The notes under the pieces were generated by a model. It had not been told where the DNA came from, ran no database searches, and saw only the letters and a list, made by a program, of their open reading frames with translations. DNA of 63,235 bases from Ferrovibrio sp. (GTDB lineage Bacteria > Pseudomonadota > Alphaproteobacteria > Ferrovibrionales > Ferrovibrionaceae): the NCBI RefSeq assembly GCF_002796975.1, contig NZ_PEKV01000001.1, forward strand, positions 24,483 through 87,717. The letters run 5' to 3'. The position numbers and the translations under genes were made by a program. Below are positions 27,487-36,581 of the stretch, in pieces. Within the stretch, counting starts at the first letter, position 1; each line of letters begins with the position of its first letter.

Positions 27487-28653
27487 CTAGTAGCCCACGG
27501 CTTCGGTGAGGCGTTCATAGTGCGGGCCGCGCAGCTGGTAGACATAGGCCTGCCGGGTACCCTGGCGGCCGCCATCGCCGAAGGACTGCAGCGTACCGCC
27601 GAACAGGTCACGCCAGCCGCGGATACTGGCAATGCTGCGGGTCAGCTTCGCCATGCCGGCGTCGCCCCCGGCGCGGTCGAGCGCCAGCACGGCAAGATCG
27701 GCAATGGTGGCGCCGTAGATCGCGGCTGCATTGGGCTCGGTATTGAACCGCGCCTTGTAGGCATCCATCCAGGCCACCACCCCGGCCGGCGCGGCGGCGC
27801 GGTCTGGCAGCGCAATCGACGACACGCTGTAGAGTCCCTGCGTGGCGCCGCCCGGTGCCTGCGCCAGCAGATAGTCATGCGTCGTCGACGGCCCGAGGAA
27901 ATCGACATTCCAGCCGGCTGTTTTGGCCGACGCCATCGGCAGGATGGTGTCGCGCAGCAGGGTGGCCAGCACGACGAGATCGCAGCCGGCATTGCGCAGG
28001 CGCTGCACCGGCGCGGAGAAATCCGTGTCGATCGGACGATGTGTCACGACCATCTTCACGCTCTGGCCATGCCGGGCCAGCTCATCTTTCACTGCCTGTT
28101 GCACTTCCTCGCCATAGTCCGTGCCCTGCGCCATCACGCAGACCGCCTGCTTGGCCTGCGTCTCGACCATCCATTTCACGCCGGCGCGGATCTGGTCGTA
28201 ATAGAGCGAGCCGGAGATCCAGCTGATCGCATCCGGCGCATGGACCAGATCGCGACTGGCGGCCATTGGAAACAGGTTGGCGACGCCGGCGGCACGCAGC
28301 TGCGGCAGCACCGCCTGCACCTGTGCGGTGCCGAGCGAGCCGACGAAAACCTGCGCATGGTCCAGCCTGAGCAGCTTCGACGTCGCCTGCACGGCGCGCG
28401 GCACCTGGAACTGATGGTCTTCAACAACGAGTTTCAGCTTGCGACCGCGGATGCCGCCAGCGGCATTCACCGCATCGAAGCGCAGGCGCATCGCATTGAC
28501 CACGGCATGGCCATAGACGGCAGCTGGACCGGACAGATCGGTGATGGTGCCGACAACGATGTCGGACTTGCCCTGCGCGTAGGACGAGCCAGAAAAGCAT
28601 AAGACGGGTGCAGCCAGGCCGATCAGCAGTGCTGCGCGAAGGATATGCCGCAT
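27487..28653 (-). CDS. ABC transporter substrate-binding protein, Leu/Ile/Val type
   Basis: The 388-residue periplasmic binding protein has a signal peptide (MRHILRAALLIGLAAPVLC, cleavage near SYAQ) and a two-lobed type-1 fold: DIVVGTITDLSGPAAVYG, AVNAAGGIRGRKLKLVVED, VFVGSLGTAQVQAVLP, and VCVMAQGTDYGEEV. Relatives bind branched-chain amino acids, amides or aromatic acids. No permease or ATPase genes are adjacent, so it is an orphan receptor or partners with a distant transporter. The ATG at 28651-28653 follows CTGGGAGAAACTC. It is divergent from mutY and may drive crcB. Confidence 0.87.
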   Translation of the reverse strand: MRHILRAALLIGLAAPVLCFSGSSYAQGKSDIVVGTITDLSGPAAVYGHAVVNAMRLRFDAVNAAGGIRGRKLKLVVEDHQFQVPRAVQATSKLLRLDHAQVFVGSLGTAQVQAVLPQLRAAGVANLFPMAASRDLVHAPDAISWISGSLYYDQIRAGVKWMVETQAKQAVCVMAQGTDYGEEVQQAVKDELARHGQSVKMVVTHRPIDTDFSAPVQRLRNAGCDLVVLATLLRDTILPMASAKTAGWNVDFLGPSTTHDYLLAQAPGGATQGLYSVSSIALPDRAAAPAGVVAWMDAYKARFNTEPNAAAIYGATIADLAVLALDRAGGDAGMAKLTRSIASIRGWRDLFGGTLQSFGDGGRQGTRQAYVYQLRGPHYERLTEAVGY

Positions 28654-28754
28654 GAGTTTCTCCCAGTCAGGCGCGCGCAAAATGGCGCAGAAGGTGACCC
28701 AGATGCAAGTCCATCTGCATGGCAGGTGGATAAAGTGGATGTTACAGTCTCGCC

Positions 28755-29864
28755 ATGTCGAAAGCCCGCACCAATTCGCCCGATATTGCCGCATTGGTGT
28801 TGGATTGGTACGACCGGCACCATCGTAAATTGCCCTGGCGCAGCCCGCCGGGCATGCCGGCGCCCGAACCTTATCGCGTCTGGCTCAGCGAGGTGATGCT
28901 GCAGCAGACCACGGTGCCGGCGGTGAAACCCTATTTCGAGAAATTCCTTAAACTCTGGCCCAGCGTGCATGATCTGGCCCATGCGCCGGTCGAGCAGGTG
29001 ATGGAAGCCTGGGCTGGGCTGGGCTATTACGCGCGCGCCCGCAACCTGCACAAATGCGCCAAGGCCGTGAGTGAGCAGCATGGTGGCACTTTCCCCGGCA
29101 GCGCAGCCGGACTGCTCGAACTTCCGGGCATCGGGCCGTATACGGCGGCCGCCATTGCCGCCATCGCCTTCGACGAGCCGGCCGCCGTGCTGGACGGCAA
29201 TATCGAACGTGTGCTGGCGCGGCTGTTTGCCGTCGAAACGCCGCTGCCGCAGGCACGGACTGAGTTACGCAAGCTCGCGGCGCAGGTAACGCCGCAAAAG
29301 CGGCCCGGCGATTTCGCGCAAGGAATGATGGATCTCGGCGCGACTATCTGCACACCGAAAAGCCCTGATTGCCTGCTCTGTCCCTTGCAGGCACGCTGCG
29401 AAGGCTTCAGACGCGGTATCGCCGAGACGCTGCCGCGCAAGGCCGCAAAAGCCGCACGCCCGGTGCGCCATACTATCGCCTTCCTGCTGCAGCGAAACGA
29501 CGACGGCGCCGTGCTGCTGCGCCGCCGGCCGCCGACAGGCCTGCTGGGCGGGATGCTGGAAGTGCCGAGCGCGCCCTGGCGCGACACGCCCTGGGCCAGC
29601 GTCGAGGCACTACAACACGCACCGGCGCAGACCGACTGGCTGATGCTGAACGGCGATGCCGTGCATGTATTCACGCATTTCGAACTGCGCATCGGCGCCA
29701 TGCTGGGCCGCGTCGGCGCGCGTGAGGCCGCAAAACTCGACGGCCAGTGGCAACAGCCGCAGGAGGCGGCTCTGCCCACCGTGATGAAGAAAATGCTCGG
29801 CCTGCTGCCGAGCGCAGACATCAAATTGACGAAAAGTCGCCGTGGCGACCGAGCCCGCTCTTGA
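28755..29864 (+). CDS. mutY: A/G-specific adenine glycosylase
   Basis: MutY removes adenine mispaired with 8-oxoguanine. The 369-residue protein has catalytic Glu46 in LSEVMLQQT, a helix-hairpin-helix with LPGIGPYTA at about 123-131, catalytic Asp147 in LDGNIERV, and the 4Fe-4S loop C-x6-C-x2-C-x5-C in CTPKSPDCLLCPLQARC. A C-terminal NUDIX-like 8-oxoG recognition domain follows from residue 230 (RHTIAFLLQRNDDGAVLLRR). It is divergent from the binding-protein gene, and its last 44 bp overlap the enoyl-CoA hydratase 3' end. Confidence 0.95.
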   Translation: MSKARTNSPDIAALVLDWYDRHHRKLPWRSPPGMPAPEPYRVWLSEVMLQQTTVPAVKPYFEKFLKLWPSVHDLAHAPVEQVMEAWAGLGYYARARNLHKCAKAVSEQHGGTFPGSAAGLLELPGIGPYTAAAIAAIAFDEPAAVLDGNIERVLARLFAVETPLPQARTELRKLAAQVTPQKRPGDFAQGMMDLGATICTPKSPDCLLCPLQARCEGFRRGIAETLPRKAAKAARPVRHTIAFLLQRNDDGAVLLRRRPPTGLLGGMLEVPSAPWRDTPWASVEALQHAPAQTDWLMLNGDAVHVFTHFELRIGAMLGRVGAREAAKLDGQWQQPQEAALPTVMKKMLGLLPSADIKLTKSRRGDRARS

Positions 29865-30591
29865 AGCGGGCGGCACCCTTGATGGCTTCCTGTTCGATGA
29901 TCGGCAACCCGCCCTCGGCCTCGTCATGCAGCGCGGCATCCAGCGACATGTCCCACTGGCGATAGCTGGAGCCACGGTCGGCCAGCATGCAGGCCTGCGG
30001 AAAGCGGCTGATCTCCTCGGCCAGCTGTTCGGCGGCGGTGCGCGCCTCTCCTTTGGGCACAACGCGGTTGGCAAGCCCGATCTGCAATGCCTCCTGAGCG
30101 TCAACTGCACGACCGGTCAGGATCATGTCGAGCGCGCGGCTGTGGCCGATCAGTCGCGGCAGACGCACGGTGCCGCCATCGATCAGCGGCACACCCCAGC
30201 GCCGGCAGTAGACGCCGAAGGTGGTGTCTTCCTCGGCGACACGCAGGTCGCACCACAACGCAAGTTCCAGCCCGCCGGCGACAGCAAAGCCCGACACCGC
30301 GGCAATCACCGGCTTCGACAGCATCAGTCGCGTCGGCCCCATCGGCCCTTCGCTTTCGGGCGAGACGTCGTTGCGCTGATTGCCGTCGGCGACGGCTTTC
30401 AGATCGGCACCGGCGCAGAAATGACCGCCCGCGCCCCACAGCACCGCGACCTTCGCCGTGTCATCGGCATCGAAATCCTTGAAGGCCTGACGCAACGCGT
30501 CGGCGGTCGGCCGGTCGACAGCATTGCGTGCCTGCGGACGATCGAGAATCACCGTGGTCACCGCGCCGCGCTTGTCCACATGCACCGCCAT
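29821..30591 (-). CDS. Enoyl-CoA hydratase/isomerase family protein
   Basis: The 256-residue crotonase-fold protein contains HFCAGADLKAVAD (oxyanion hole), VIAAVSGFAVAGGLELALWCDL (second oxyanion Gly) and FGVYCRRWGVPLIDGGTVRLPRLIG. The position of the second catalytic Glu of classic hydratases is occupied by a Gly/Thr region (DGGTVRL), so hydratase activity is not assured and another crotonase chemistry is possible. The ATG at 30589-30591 follows GGGAGGGCACGCC. The gene converges with mutY and overlaps it by 44 bp, an arrangement seen directly in the frames. Confidence 0.88.
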   Translation of the reverse strand: MAVHVDKRGAVTTVILDRPQARNAVDRPTADALRQAFKDFDADDTAKVAVLWGAGGHFCAGADLKAVADGNQRNDVSPESEGPMGPTRLMLSKPVIAAVSGFAVAGGLELALWCDLRVAEEDTTFGVYCRRWGVPLIDGGTVRLPRLIGHSRALDMILTGRAVDAQEALQIGLANRVVPKGEARTAAEQLAEEISRFPQACMLADRGSSYRQWDMSLDAALHDEAEGGLPIIEQEAIKGAARFKSGLGRHGDFSSI

Positions 30592-30717
30592 GGCGTGCCC
30601 TCCCGTTATCGTTGCCCATATTGTGCGTCTTGGCACAGGCTGACAGTGCCATTGCCGCGCTGCAAGTGTCGCCTAAACTCTTTCATTGCCCCTCCCGTTA
30701 CGGCAATCTGCGCCGCA

Positions 30718-32034
30718 ATGAATGGCCAATCAAAATACCAGCCGGCTTTCGACGGGCGGCGTGCGCTGTGGCGCGGCATCGGCCATCTGCTGACGCCGGT
30801 CGTCCGCCTGTGGCTGCAGCGCCGCGTGACGCAGGGCAAAGAAAATGCCGCGCGTCTGGGCGAACGTTTCGGCCAGGCCGCGCAGCCGCGTCCGTCCGGC
30901 CCGCTGCTCTGGTGCCATGGCGCCAGCGTGGGTGAAGCGCAGGCGCTGCTGCCGCTTTTGCAACATCTGCGCAAAGTCCGGCCGGATCTCACGTTGCTGC
31001 TGACCACCGGCACCGTCACCTCTGCTGCACTGGTGGAACAGCGCGCGGCGGACGGCGTGATTCATCAGTTCATCCCCATCGACCTGCCCGATGCCGTGGA
31101 CAGTTTCCTCGATCACTGGCAACCGGATCTGGTGCTGTGGAGCGAGTCCGATTTCTGGCCGGGGATTCTCGCAGAGCTGCGCCAGCGCGGCATCCCGGCT
31201 TTGCTGGCCAATGCGCGGCTGTCGGAACGCTCGGTGTCGCGCTGGCTGCTGGTGCCGAATACCGCGCGCTGGCTGCTGTCGGCATTCGATACGATCTACG
31301 CGCAGACCGGCGGCGATGCCGAACGGCTGCTGCGGCTCGGCGCATCCAGGGTGATCGAAGTTGGTAACCTGAAACAGGCGGCGCCGCCGCTGCCGGCGGA
31401 TGCTGCGGCCCTGTCGGATTGGCGCGCACGGCTGGCCGGCCCACTGCCAACCGGGCGACCGCTCTGGCTCGCTGCCAGCACGCATCCCGGCGAAGAGGTG
31501 CAGATCGTCGCCGCGCATCGCCTGCTGAAGCCGCAACTGCCCGGGCTGCTCACCATGATCGTGCCGCGCCATCCCGATCGCGGCGCGGTGCTGCAGCAGG
31601 AACTGGCAGCACCGGATGTGAAGATTGCGCTGCGCTCCGCCAGCGAACTGCCGGACGCCGACACCGATCTCTATATCGCCGACACGCTGGGCGAACTCGG
31701 CCTGTGGTATCGCCTCGCACCAGTCGTGCTGATGGGCGGCTCGCTGGTGCCGGTGGGCGGCCACAATCCGCTGGAGCCGGCACGGCTCGGCTGCGCCGTG
31801 CTGTTCGGCCCGCAGATGTACAATTTCTCCGAAGCGAGCGCCGGCCTGCTGGCCACGAACGCCGCGCGGCTGGTGCAGGACGCACAGGGCATTGCCGGTG
31901 CGGTGGCTGCCCTGCTGCAGAATGCTGCACAGCGCGAGGCCATCGCCGCTGCCGGCCAGCGCTTTGCCAGTGCCGACGATACCGTGATCGAACGGCTTAG
32001 CCAGGCCGTGCTGGAACGCCTGCCCCGCGGCTGA
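30718..32034 (+). CDS. waaA: 3-deoxy-D-manno-octulosonic acid (Kdo) transferase
   Basis: WaaA adds Kdo from CMP-Kdo to lipid IVA in LPS inner-core assembly at the inner-membrane cytoplasmic face. The 438-residue GT-B/GT30 protein has an N-terminal membrane-anchor helix region (LWRGIGHLLTPVVRLWL), WCHGASVGEAQA with the catalytic Glu, SDFWPGIL, and the C-terminal GGSLVPVGGHNPLEPA with the CMP-binding motif. Start at ATG 30718, where conservation begins. kdsC, another Kdo gene, lies about 1 kb downstream on the other strand. Number of Kdo residues added cannot be told. Confidence 0.93.
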   Translation: MNGQSKYQPAFDGRRALWRGIGHLLTPVVRLWLQRRVTQGKENAARLGERFGQAAQPRPSGPLLWCHGASVGEAQALLPLLQHLRKVRPDLTLLLTTGTVTSAALVEQRAADGVIHQFIPIDLPDAVDSFLDHWQPDLVLWSESDFWPGILAELRQRGIPALLANARLSERSVSRWLLVPNTARWLLSAFDTIYAQTGGDAERLLRLGASRVIEVGNLKQAAPPLPADAAALSDWRARLAGPLPTGRPLWLAASTHPGEEVQIVAAHRLLKPQLPGLLTMIVPRHPDRGAVLQQELAAPDVKIALRSASELPDADTDLYIADTLGELGLWYRLAPVVLMGGSLVPVGGHNPLEPARLGCAVLFGPQMYNFSEASAGLLATNAARLVQDAQGIAGAVAALLQNAAQREAIAAAGQRFASADDTVIERLSQAVLERLPRG

Positions 32035-32058
32035 TCAAACGGCGTTGGTGAAGCGCCG

Positions 32059-32964
32059 TTATTCCACGAACGGCTTGGCGATATGGCCGACTTCTTCCAT
32101 CGACGAGCCGAAATGCTGCGGCTTCGACATGTCGGTGATCTTGCCATAGTTGGCGGCGAAGTCTTCCACGGTGACCTTGGCGTCGACGCCGAAGAACATG
32201 CCCTGCGATTCCATGATCTGCATCTTGGCGTAGAAGCCGGCACCGGCCGAGATGATGTCGCCGGTGGCACCACAGGCTTCCGAGCAGAGATAGACCACGG
32301 CCTGCGACACGTATTCCGGCTTGAGATGCGGCAGGAGTTTGGGCGGCAGCAGCGCCTCGGTCATGCGGGTGGCGGCCACCGGCGCAATCGTGTTGACCAG
32401 GATGCCGTATTTGGCGCCCTCCTGCTTCAGCGAATTCATCAGGCCGACCACGCCCATCTTGGCGCCGGCATAATTCGACTGGCCGAAATTGCCGTAGAGG
32501 CCGGAATTCGACGACGTCATGACGATGCGGCCGTATTGCTGCTGCTGCATGATCGGCCAGGCCGCTTTGGTGACATAGGCCGAACCAAGGAAATGCACGT
32601 CGACCACGGTGTCGAAATCGGCGATCTCCATCTTGGCGAAACTCTTGTCGCGCAGAATGCCGGCATTGTTGACCAGGATATCGACACGGCCGAAGGCCTC
32701 CACCGCGGTCTTGACGATATTGGCCGCCGAAGCCGCCTCCGACACGCTGTCGTAATTGGCGACGGCCTCGCCGCCTTTCGCCTTGATCTCGGCCACCACC
32801 TGATCGGCGGCCTTGGACGAGCCGCCGGTGCCGTCGACGCCACCGCCCAGATCGTTGACCACCACCTTCGCGCCGCGCTCTGCCAGCAGCAGCGCGTGGC
32901 TGCGGCCCAGACCTGCGCCAGCTCCGGTGACAATGGCAACGCGGCCCTGGAAATCGATGGCCAT
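32059..32964 (-). CDS. SDR family oxidoreductase (3-hydroxyacyl-CoA dehydrogenase type)
   Basis: The 301-residue short-chain dehydrogenase has the cofactor motif VTGAGAGLGRSHA (TGxxxGxG), NNAGILRDKSF, the catalytic Ser in MTSSNSGLYG and the Tyr/Lys pair in SNYAGAKMG. A loop GGGVDGTGGSSKAADQVVAEI after strand 2 and a C-terminal extension beyond residue 250 resemble the N-terminal dehydrogenase of peroxisomal multifunctional enzyme type 2. That points to an NAD-linked (3R)-hydroxyacyl-CoA dehydrogenase. It is on the same strand as kdsC upstream, 32 bp away, but with no obvious functional link. Confidence 0.88.
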   Translation of the reverse strand: MAIDFQGRVAIVTGAGAGLGRSHALLLAERGAKVVVNDLGGGVDGTGGSSKAADQVVAEIKAKGGEAVANYDSVSEAASAANIVKTAVEAFGRVDILVNNAGILRDKSFAKMEIADFDTVVDVHFLGSAYVTKAAWPIMQQQQYGRIVMTSSNSGLYGNFGQSNYAGAKMGVVGLMNSLKQEGAKYGILVNTIAPVAATRMTEALLPPKLLPHLKPEYVSQAVVYLCSEACGATGDIISAGAGFYAKMQIMESQGMFFGVDAKVTVEDFAANYGKITDMSKPQHFGSSMEEVGHIAKPFVE

Positions 32965-32996
32965 GAGAACTCCCCTTCCTGATCAGATATGTTGGA

Positions 32997-33509
32997 TCAG
33001 ACCTGGTGCGCCAGCAGCAGGTCGCAGACTTCACGCACGGCGCCGTGACCGCCGGCGGTTTCGGTAACATAGGCGGCGGCGTTTTTCACCATCGGCCGGG
33101 CATTCGACACCGCAATGGGCAGGCCGACCGCCTCCATCACATCCATGTCGTTGACGTCATCGGCGACATGGCAGACCTCGTTGAGGCCGATGCCGAGTTC
33201 GGCGCAAATCTCTTTCAGCCTGGGCAGCTTTTCGTAGACGCCCATCAGGCCGAAGCGGATCTTCAGCCGGTCGACGCGTTTCTGGATCGCCGGCGTGTCG
33301 CTGCGGGTGATCAGCGCGACCTCGATACCGGCATCCTTCACCAGCAGAATGCCGAAGCCGTCCTGCACATGGTATTTGCGCAGCTCGCTGCCATCCTCGG
33401 CATAGTAGAGCCCGCCATCGGTCAGCGTGCCGTCGAGATCGAGCGACAGCAGCTTCACCGCCCGGAATTTGGCGGCAAGGTCGGCATCGATCGCTGGCAG
33501 GCTGAACAT
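32997..33509 (-). CDS. kdsC: KdsC-like HAD phosphatase (Kdo 8-phosphate phosphatase)
   Basis: The 170-residue HAD-family protein has the nucleophile motif LLSLDLDGTLTDG (Asp24/Asp26), motif II ITRSD, a Lys in YEKLPRLKEI and motif IV HVADDVNDMDVM. It lacks a cap domain, as in C0 tetrameric KdsC, which removes the phosphate from Kdo 8-phosphate. Proximity to waaA supports the Kdo role. The HAD superfamily is broad and a sialic-acid-type relative is possible. Confidence 0.85.
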   Translation of the reverse strand: MFSLPAIDADLAAKFRAVKLLSLDLDGTLTDGGLYYAEDGSELRKYHVQDGFGILLVKDAGIEVALITRSDTPAIQKRVDRLKIRFGLMGVYEKLPRLKEICAELGIGLNEVCHVADDVNDMDVMEAVGLPIAVSNARPMVKNAAAYVTETAGGHGAVREVCDLLLAHQV

Positions 33510-33606
33510 GAATTTCCCCGACGTCCCGTAATGGCTGCGCAGATTAGCGGGGAAGCCGGGCGGTATTCCAGTATCGGGAAGGACGTATCGCTACGTCACC
33601 AGGCCG

Positions 33607-33894
33607 TCAGTTCTTCGGTTTTTGCGGAGTCAGCGGTGTTGGGCGCGAGGATGGCGGGGTGCGTTCCTGCAGCCGCAATTCCTGCTGGCGGCGCTGATCC
33701 TGCCGCTCGGCTTCCAGGCGGCGCTCGGTCTGCTGCTGCTGGAAGCGCTGCTCGCGTTCCTGCTCCACGCGGCGGGTCTCGGCCTGGATGCGGTCAGCTT
33801 CCGTTTGCGGCAAGCCCTGCGCGTAGGCAGGGCCGGCAGCCATGCCGAGCAGAGTGCCAGTAATCAGCCATAAGCGAGAGGATGTAGGTGACAT
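33607..33894 (-). CDS. Small exported Gln/Arg/Glu-rich protein
   Basis: The 95-residue product starts with a signal peptide (LWLITGTLLGMAAGPAYAQ) and then a strongly charged helix, QTEADRIQAETRRVEQERE to RQDQRRQQELRLQER, ending in a Ser/Pro-rich tail. The composition resembles the N-terminal helix region of TpsB/FhaC-type outer-membrane proteins, but there is no POTRA or barrel, so it may be a remnant or an independent coiled-coil protein. The ATG at 33892-33894 has only a weak ribosome site. No family assigned. Confidence 0.5.
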   Translation of the reverse strand: MSPTSSRLWLITGTLLGMAAGPAYAQGLPQTEADRIQAETRRVEQEREQRFQQQQTERRLEAERQDQRRQQELRLQERTPPSSRPTPLTPQKPKN

Positions 33895-33991
33895 CTGCCT
33901 GTCCCGGATAACGCTACTGCAAAGAGAAACGCTGCAGTGGCAATCCTGTTCCACGATTGCCATGCGTAAAACGGGACAAGGTTTTTGAGGC

Positions 33992-34462
33992 CTAACGCTT
34001 CTTCGGCTTCGGCGGACCCTTGTCGTCGAGCCAGTAGACGACGTGGTCTTCCAGCTCGCCGGCGTCTTTCTCGGAAATGCAGCGGCCGGCCGCAGAAATG
34101 CCGGCCTGGTGCACGGTCTGGCTGCTGCCGCTTTTCAGCGGATGCCACCAGTAGAGATCCTTGCCCTGGGCCACCAGGCGATAGCCGCAGGTGGCCGGTA
34201 GCCAGTTCATCTTCTGCACTTTCGCCGGCGTCAGCTGGATGCAGTCGGGCACGATCTTCTTTCGCTTGGGATAGTTGCTGCACTGGCCGGTGGCGCAATT
34301 CAGCAGCTTGCAGGCCACGTTGGTCTGCTCCAGTTCGCCGGTATCCCGGTCTTCCAGCCGGTAGAGACAGCATTTGCCACAGCCGTCGCACAACGACTCC
34401 CATTCGGAAGGCGTCATCTGGTCCAGGCGCTTGCGGCGCCAGAAAGGCTCGGAACGGGACAT
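33992..34462 (-). CDS. YcgN-like cysteine-cluster protein (UPF0260)
   Basis: The 156-residue protein has a cysteine cluster characteristic of the UPF0260/YcgN family: [15 protein letters not shown] at about 25-39, then [20 protein letters not shown], and later cysteines in PDCIQL and LPATCGYRL. These resemble zinc or iron-sulfur binding sites. No catalytic activity is established for the family. It is a stand-alone minus-strand gene between the small exported protein and phaZ. Confidence 0.88.
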   Translation of the reverse strand: MSRSEPFWRRKRLDQMTPSEWESLCDGCGKCCLYRLEDRDTGELEQTNVACKLLNCATGQCSNYPKRKKIVPDCIQLTPAKVQKMNWLPATCGYRLVAQGKDLYWWHPLKSGSSQTVHQAGISAAGRCISEKDAGELEDHVVYWLDDKGPPKPKKR

Positions 34463-34526
34463 GGCGGCAGATTACGCCGGGACGGCGCGTCTATAAAGGC
34501 GGCAGTGGGGACTTAGCGCTTCCCAA

Positions 34527-35771
34527 TTAGCGCTTCTTGGCGGAGTTGCCGTCATGCTGGCGGATGAAGGCCGTGACACGCGGGGCGATCTCGTCGCGCC
34601 AGCGCCGGCCGTTGAACACGCCGTAATGACCCACACCGGCCTGCAGGTGGTGCGCCCGCATGGCCTTGGGGATATTCGGGCAGAGGTCGTGCGCCGCCAT
34701 GGTCTGGCCGACGCCGGAGATATCGTCCTTCTCGCCTTCCACCGTCATCAGGGCGGTCTTGCGGATCGCCTTGGTCTCCACCTTCTCGCCGCGGCAGGTC
34801 ATGATGCCGCGCGGCAGGGCATGGTCCTGGAACACGGTCTTCACGGTCTGCAGATAGTAGTCGGCCGGCAGGTCCATGACCGCGAGATACTCGTCATAGA
34901 AATCGGTATGCGCCTTGGCGCTGTCGCCATCGCCCTTGATCAGGTGATGGAACAGGCGGACATGCGCGCCGACATGGCGGTCCAGGTTCATGGTCATGAA
35001 ACCGGTGAGCTGGATGAAGCCCGGATAGACCGGGCGCATGAAGCCATCATGCGGGAAGGGCACGCGGTCGATCACGCTATGCTCGAACCATTCGATGGAA
35101 TGTTCCTGCGCCAGGTTGTTGGGCACGGTGGGGCTGATGCGGGTGTCGATCGGCCCGCCCATCAGGGTCATCGAGCGCGGGGTATGGGCGTCATTCTCGG
35201 CCGACATCAGCGCCACGGCGGCCAGCACCGGCACGGAGGGCTGGCACACGCCCATCACATGCGCGCCGGGGCCCAGCGTGACGAAGAATTCGCGGATATA
35301 GTCGATGTAATCGTCGAGATCGAACTTGCCTTCGCGCAGCGGCACGTCGCGTGCGTCGATCCAGTCGGTGATATAGACCTCGTGATTGGGCAGCATCGCC
35401 TCGACCGTGCCGCGCAGCAGCGTGGCATAGTGGCCCGACAGCGGCGCCACGATCAGCAGCTTGGGGTCGTTGCGGTCCTCGCAGCCTTCGCGCTCGAAAT
35501 GCTTGAGGCGGCAGAATGGCAGGTTGAGCACGTCATGCTCGGTCACCTTGCGCTCGGTGCCATTCACCATCGTGGTGGCGAGGCCGAATTCCGGCTTCGG
35601 GTAACGGCGGGTGATGTTGCTGAAGACTTCCAGGCCGGCGGCCAGCGTGCGTGCCGCTGCCGTGTAGTTCATCGGCAGGTAGGGCAGCTTGAGCGCCAGC
35701 GTCTGCATCTCGGCCATGGCGCGGACCGGCTGCAGGGCGGCATGCTGAAGTTCATAAAGTGAGTAGAGCAT
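34527..35771 (-). CDS. phaZ: Intracellular polyhydroxyalkanoate depolymerase
   Basis: The 414-residue alpha/beta hydrolase mobilises granule PHB in the cytoplasm. It starts with MLYSLYELQHAALQPVRAMA, the typical intracellular PhaZ N-terminus, and carries DWIDARDVPL and the nucleophile box GVCQPSV with Cys176 in place of serine, as known for the PhaZ1 class. Further C-terminal HYGVFNGRRWRDE supplies the catalytic His. The ATG at 35769-35771 follows GGGTGGGACCTG. It implies that the organism stores PHB; phaC is not in the window. Confidence 0.92.
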   Translation of the reverse strand: MLYSLYELQHAALQPVRAMAEMQTLALKLPYLPMNYTAAARTLAAGLEVFSNITRRYPKPEFGLATTMVNGTERKVTEHDVLNLPFCRLKHFEREGCEDRNDPKLLIVAPLSGHYATLLRGTVEAMLPNHEVYITDWIDARDVPLREGKFDLDDYIDYIREFFVTLGPGAHVMGVCQPSVPVLAAVALMSAENDAHTPRSMTLMGGPIDTRISPTVPNNLAQEHSIEWFEHSVIDRVPFPHDGFMRPVYPGFIQLTGFMTMNLDRHVGAHVRLFHHLIKGDGDSAKAHTDFYDEYLAVMDLPADYYLQTVKTVFQDHALPRGIMTCRGEKVETKAIRKTALMTVEGEKDDISGVGQTMAAHDLCPNIPKAMRAHHLQAGVGHYGVFNGRRWRDEIAPRVTAFIRQHDGNSAKKR

Positions 35772-35963
35772 CAGGTCCCACCCTTCTGCGGGGGCGCGGC
35801 CGGAGTAAGGCGACCGCAAAACAAACCTCGGACAAAAGCGTTAGAGAATCGTGCTCTGCCACCGTTCGGTCACAGCTTACGCTGCTTCGTCAGTGGCCGC
35901 ACGATTTATTTTGCGCCGCAACATATGCGTGCAGGCAAGTAGAAATCCAGTAATCTCAAATGA

Positions 35964-36581
35964 TTAAAGGCGCTGGCGGATCCGCTGCACCATTTGCTCC
36001 GGCGTCGCATCATGCCGGAAATGGGTGAGATACTGCCCTTTTCCGTCCATCAGGTAGATGAAGCCGGAATGGTCGACCGAGTAGCCGAGGCTCGAATCCT
36101 TCAGCACGACCTTCTGGTAGTAGACCCGATAGGCCTTGGCCACGGCGGCGATCTGCTCCGGTGTGCCTGTCAGGCCGATCAGGCGCTCGTGGAAGGCCTG
36201 CACATACTCTTTCATCACTGGCGCGGTGTCGCGTTCGGGATCGACAGTGATCAGGATCGGCTGCACCTTGGCGGCATCGGCGCCAAGCTGGTCCATCGCC
36301 AGCGCAATCGTCTGCAAGCCGGTCGGGCAGATATCGGGGCAGTTGGTGAAGCCGAAATAGACCAGCATCAGCTTGCCCGCGAAATCCTTGTCGGTGACAG
36401 GTTTGCCGTCCTGGTTGGTGAGCGCGAACGGCCCGCCGATGCTGACCACGCCGCTGCCGGCAGTGTCGTCGCCGCGCTGCGGCAGCAGATAAGGCATGGC
36501 GAGATAGCCGACGACGCCGAACAGCGCGATGATGGCGGCCAGAACCAGGCCGCGTTTCAGACCGCGGGATGCCGCACTCAT
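35964..36581 (-). CDS. SCO1/SenC family copper chaperone
   Basis: The 205-residue protein has an N-terminal membrane anchor ([19 protein letters not shown]) and a periplasmic thioredoxin-like domain with the copper-binding Cys81-x3-Cys85 in NCPDICPTG and the distal His in [12 protein letters not shown] proteins deliver copper to the CuA site of cytochrome c oxidase or act in redox signalling. Its ATG overlaps the stop of the pterin dehydratase by four bases, so the two are coupled. No cytochrome oxidase gene is close by. Confidence 0.92.
   Translation of the reverse strand: MSAASRGLKRGLVLAAIIALFGVVGYLAMPYLLPQRGDDTAGSGVVSIGGPFALTNQDGKPVTDKDFAGKLMLVYFGFTNCPDICPTGLQTIALAMDQLGADAAKVQPILITVDPERDTAPVMKEYVQAFHERLIGLTGTPEQIAAVAKAYRVYYQKVVLKDSSLGYSVDHSGFIYLMDGKGQYLTHFRHDATPEQMVQRIRQRL

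Noticed and set aside
29842..30717. N-terminal extension of waaA by about 290 codons
   Set aside because: It runs antisense to the enoyl-CoA hydratase and lacks similarity; conserved WaaA sequence starts at ATG 30718.
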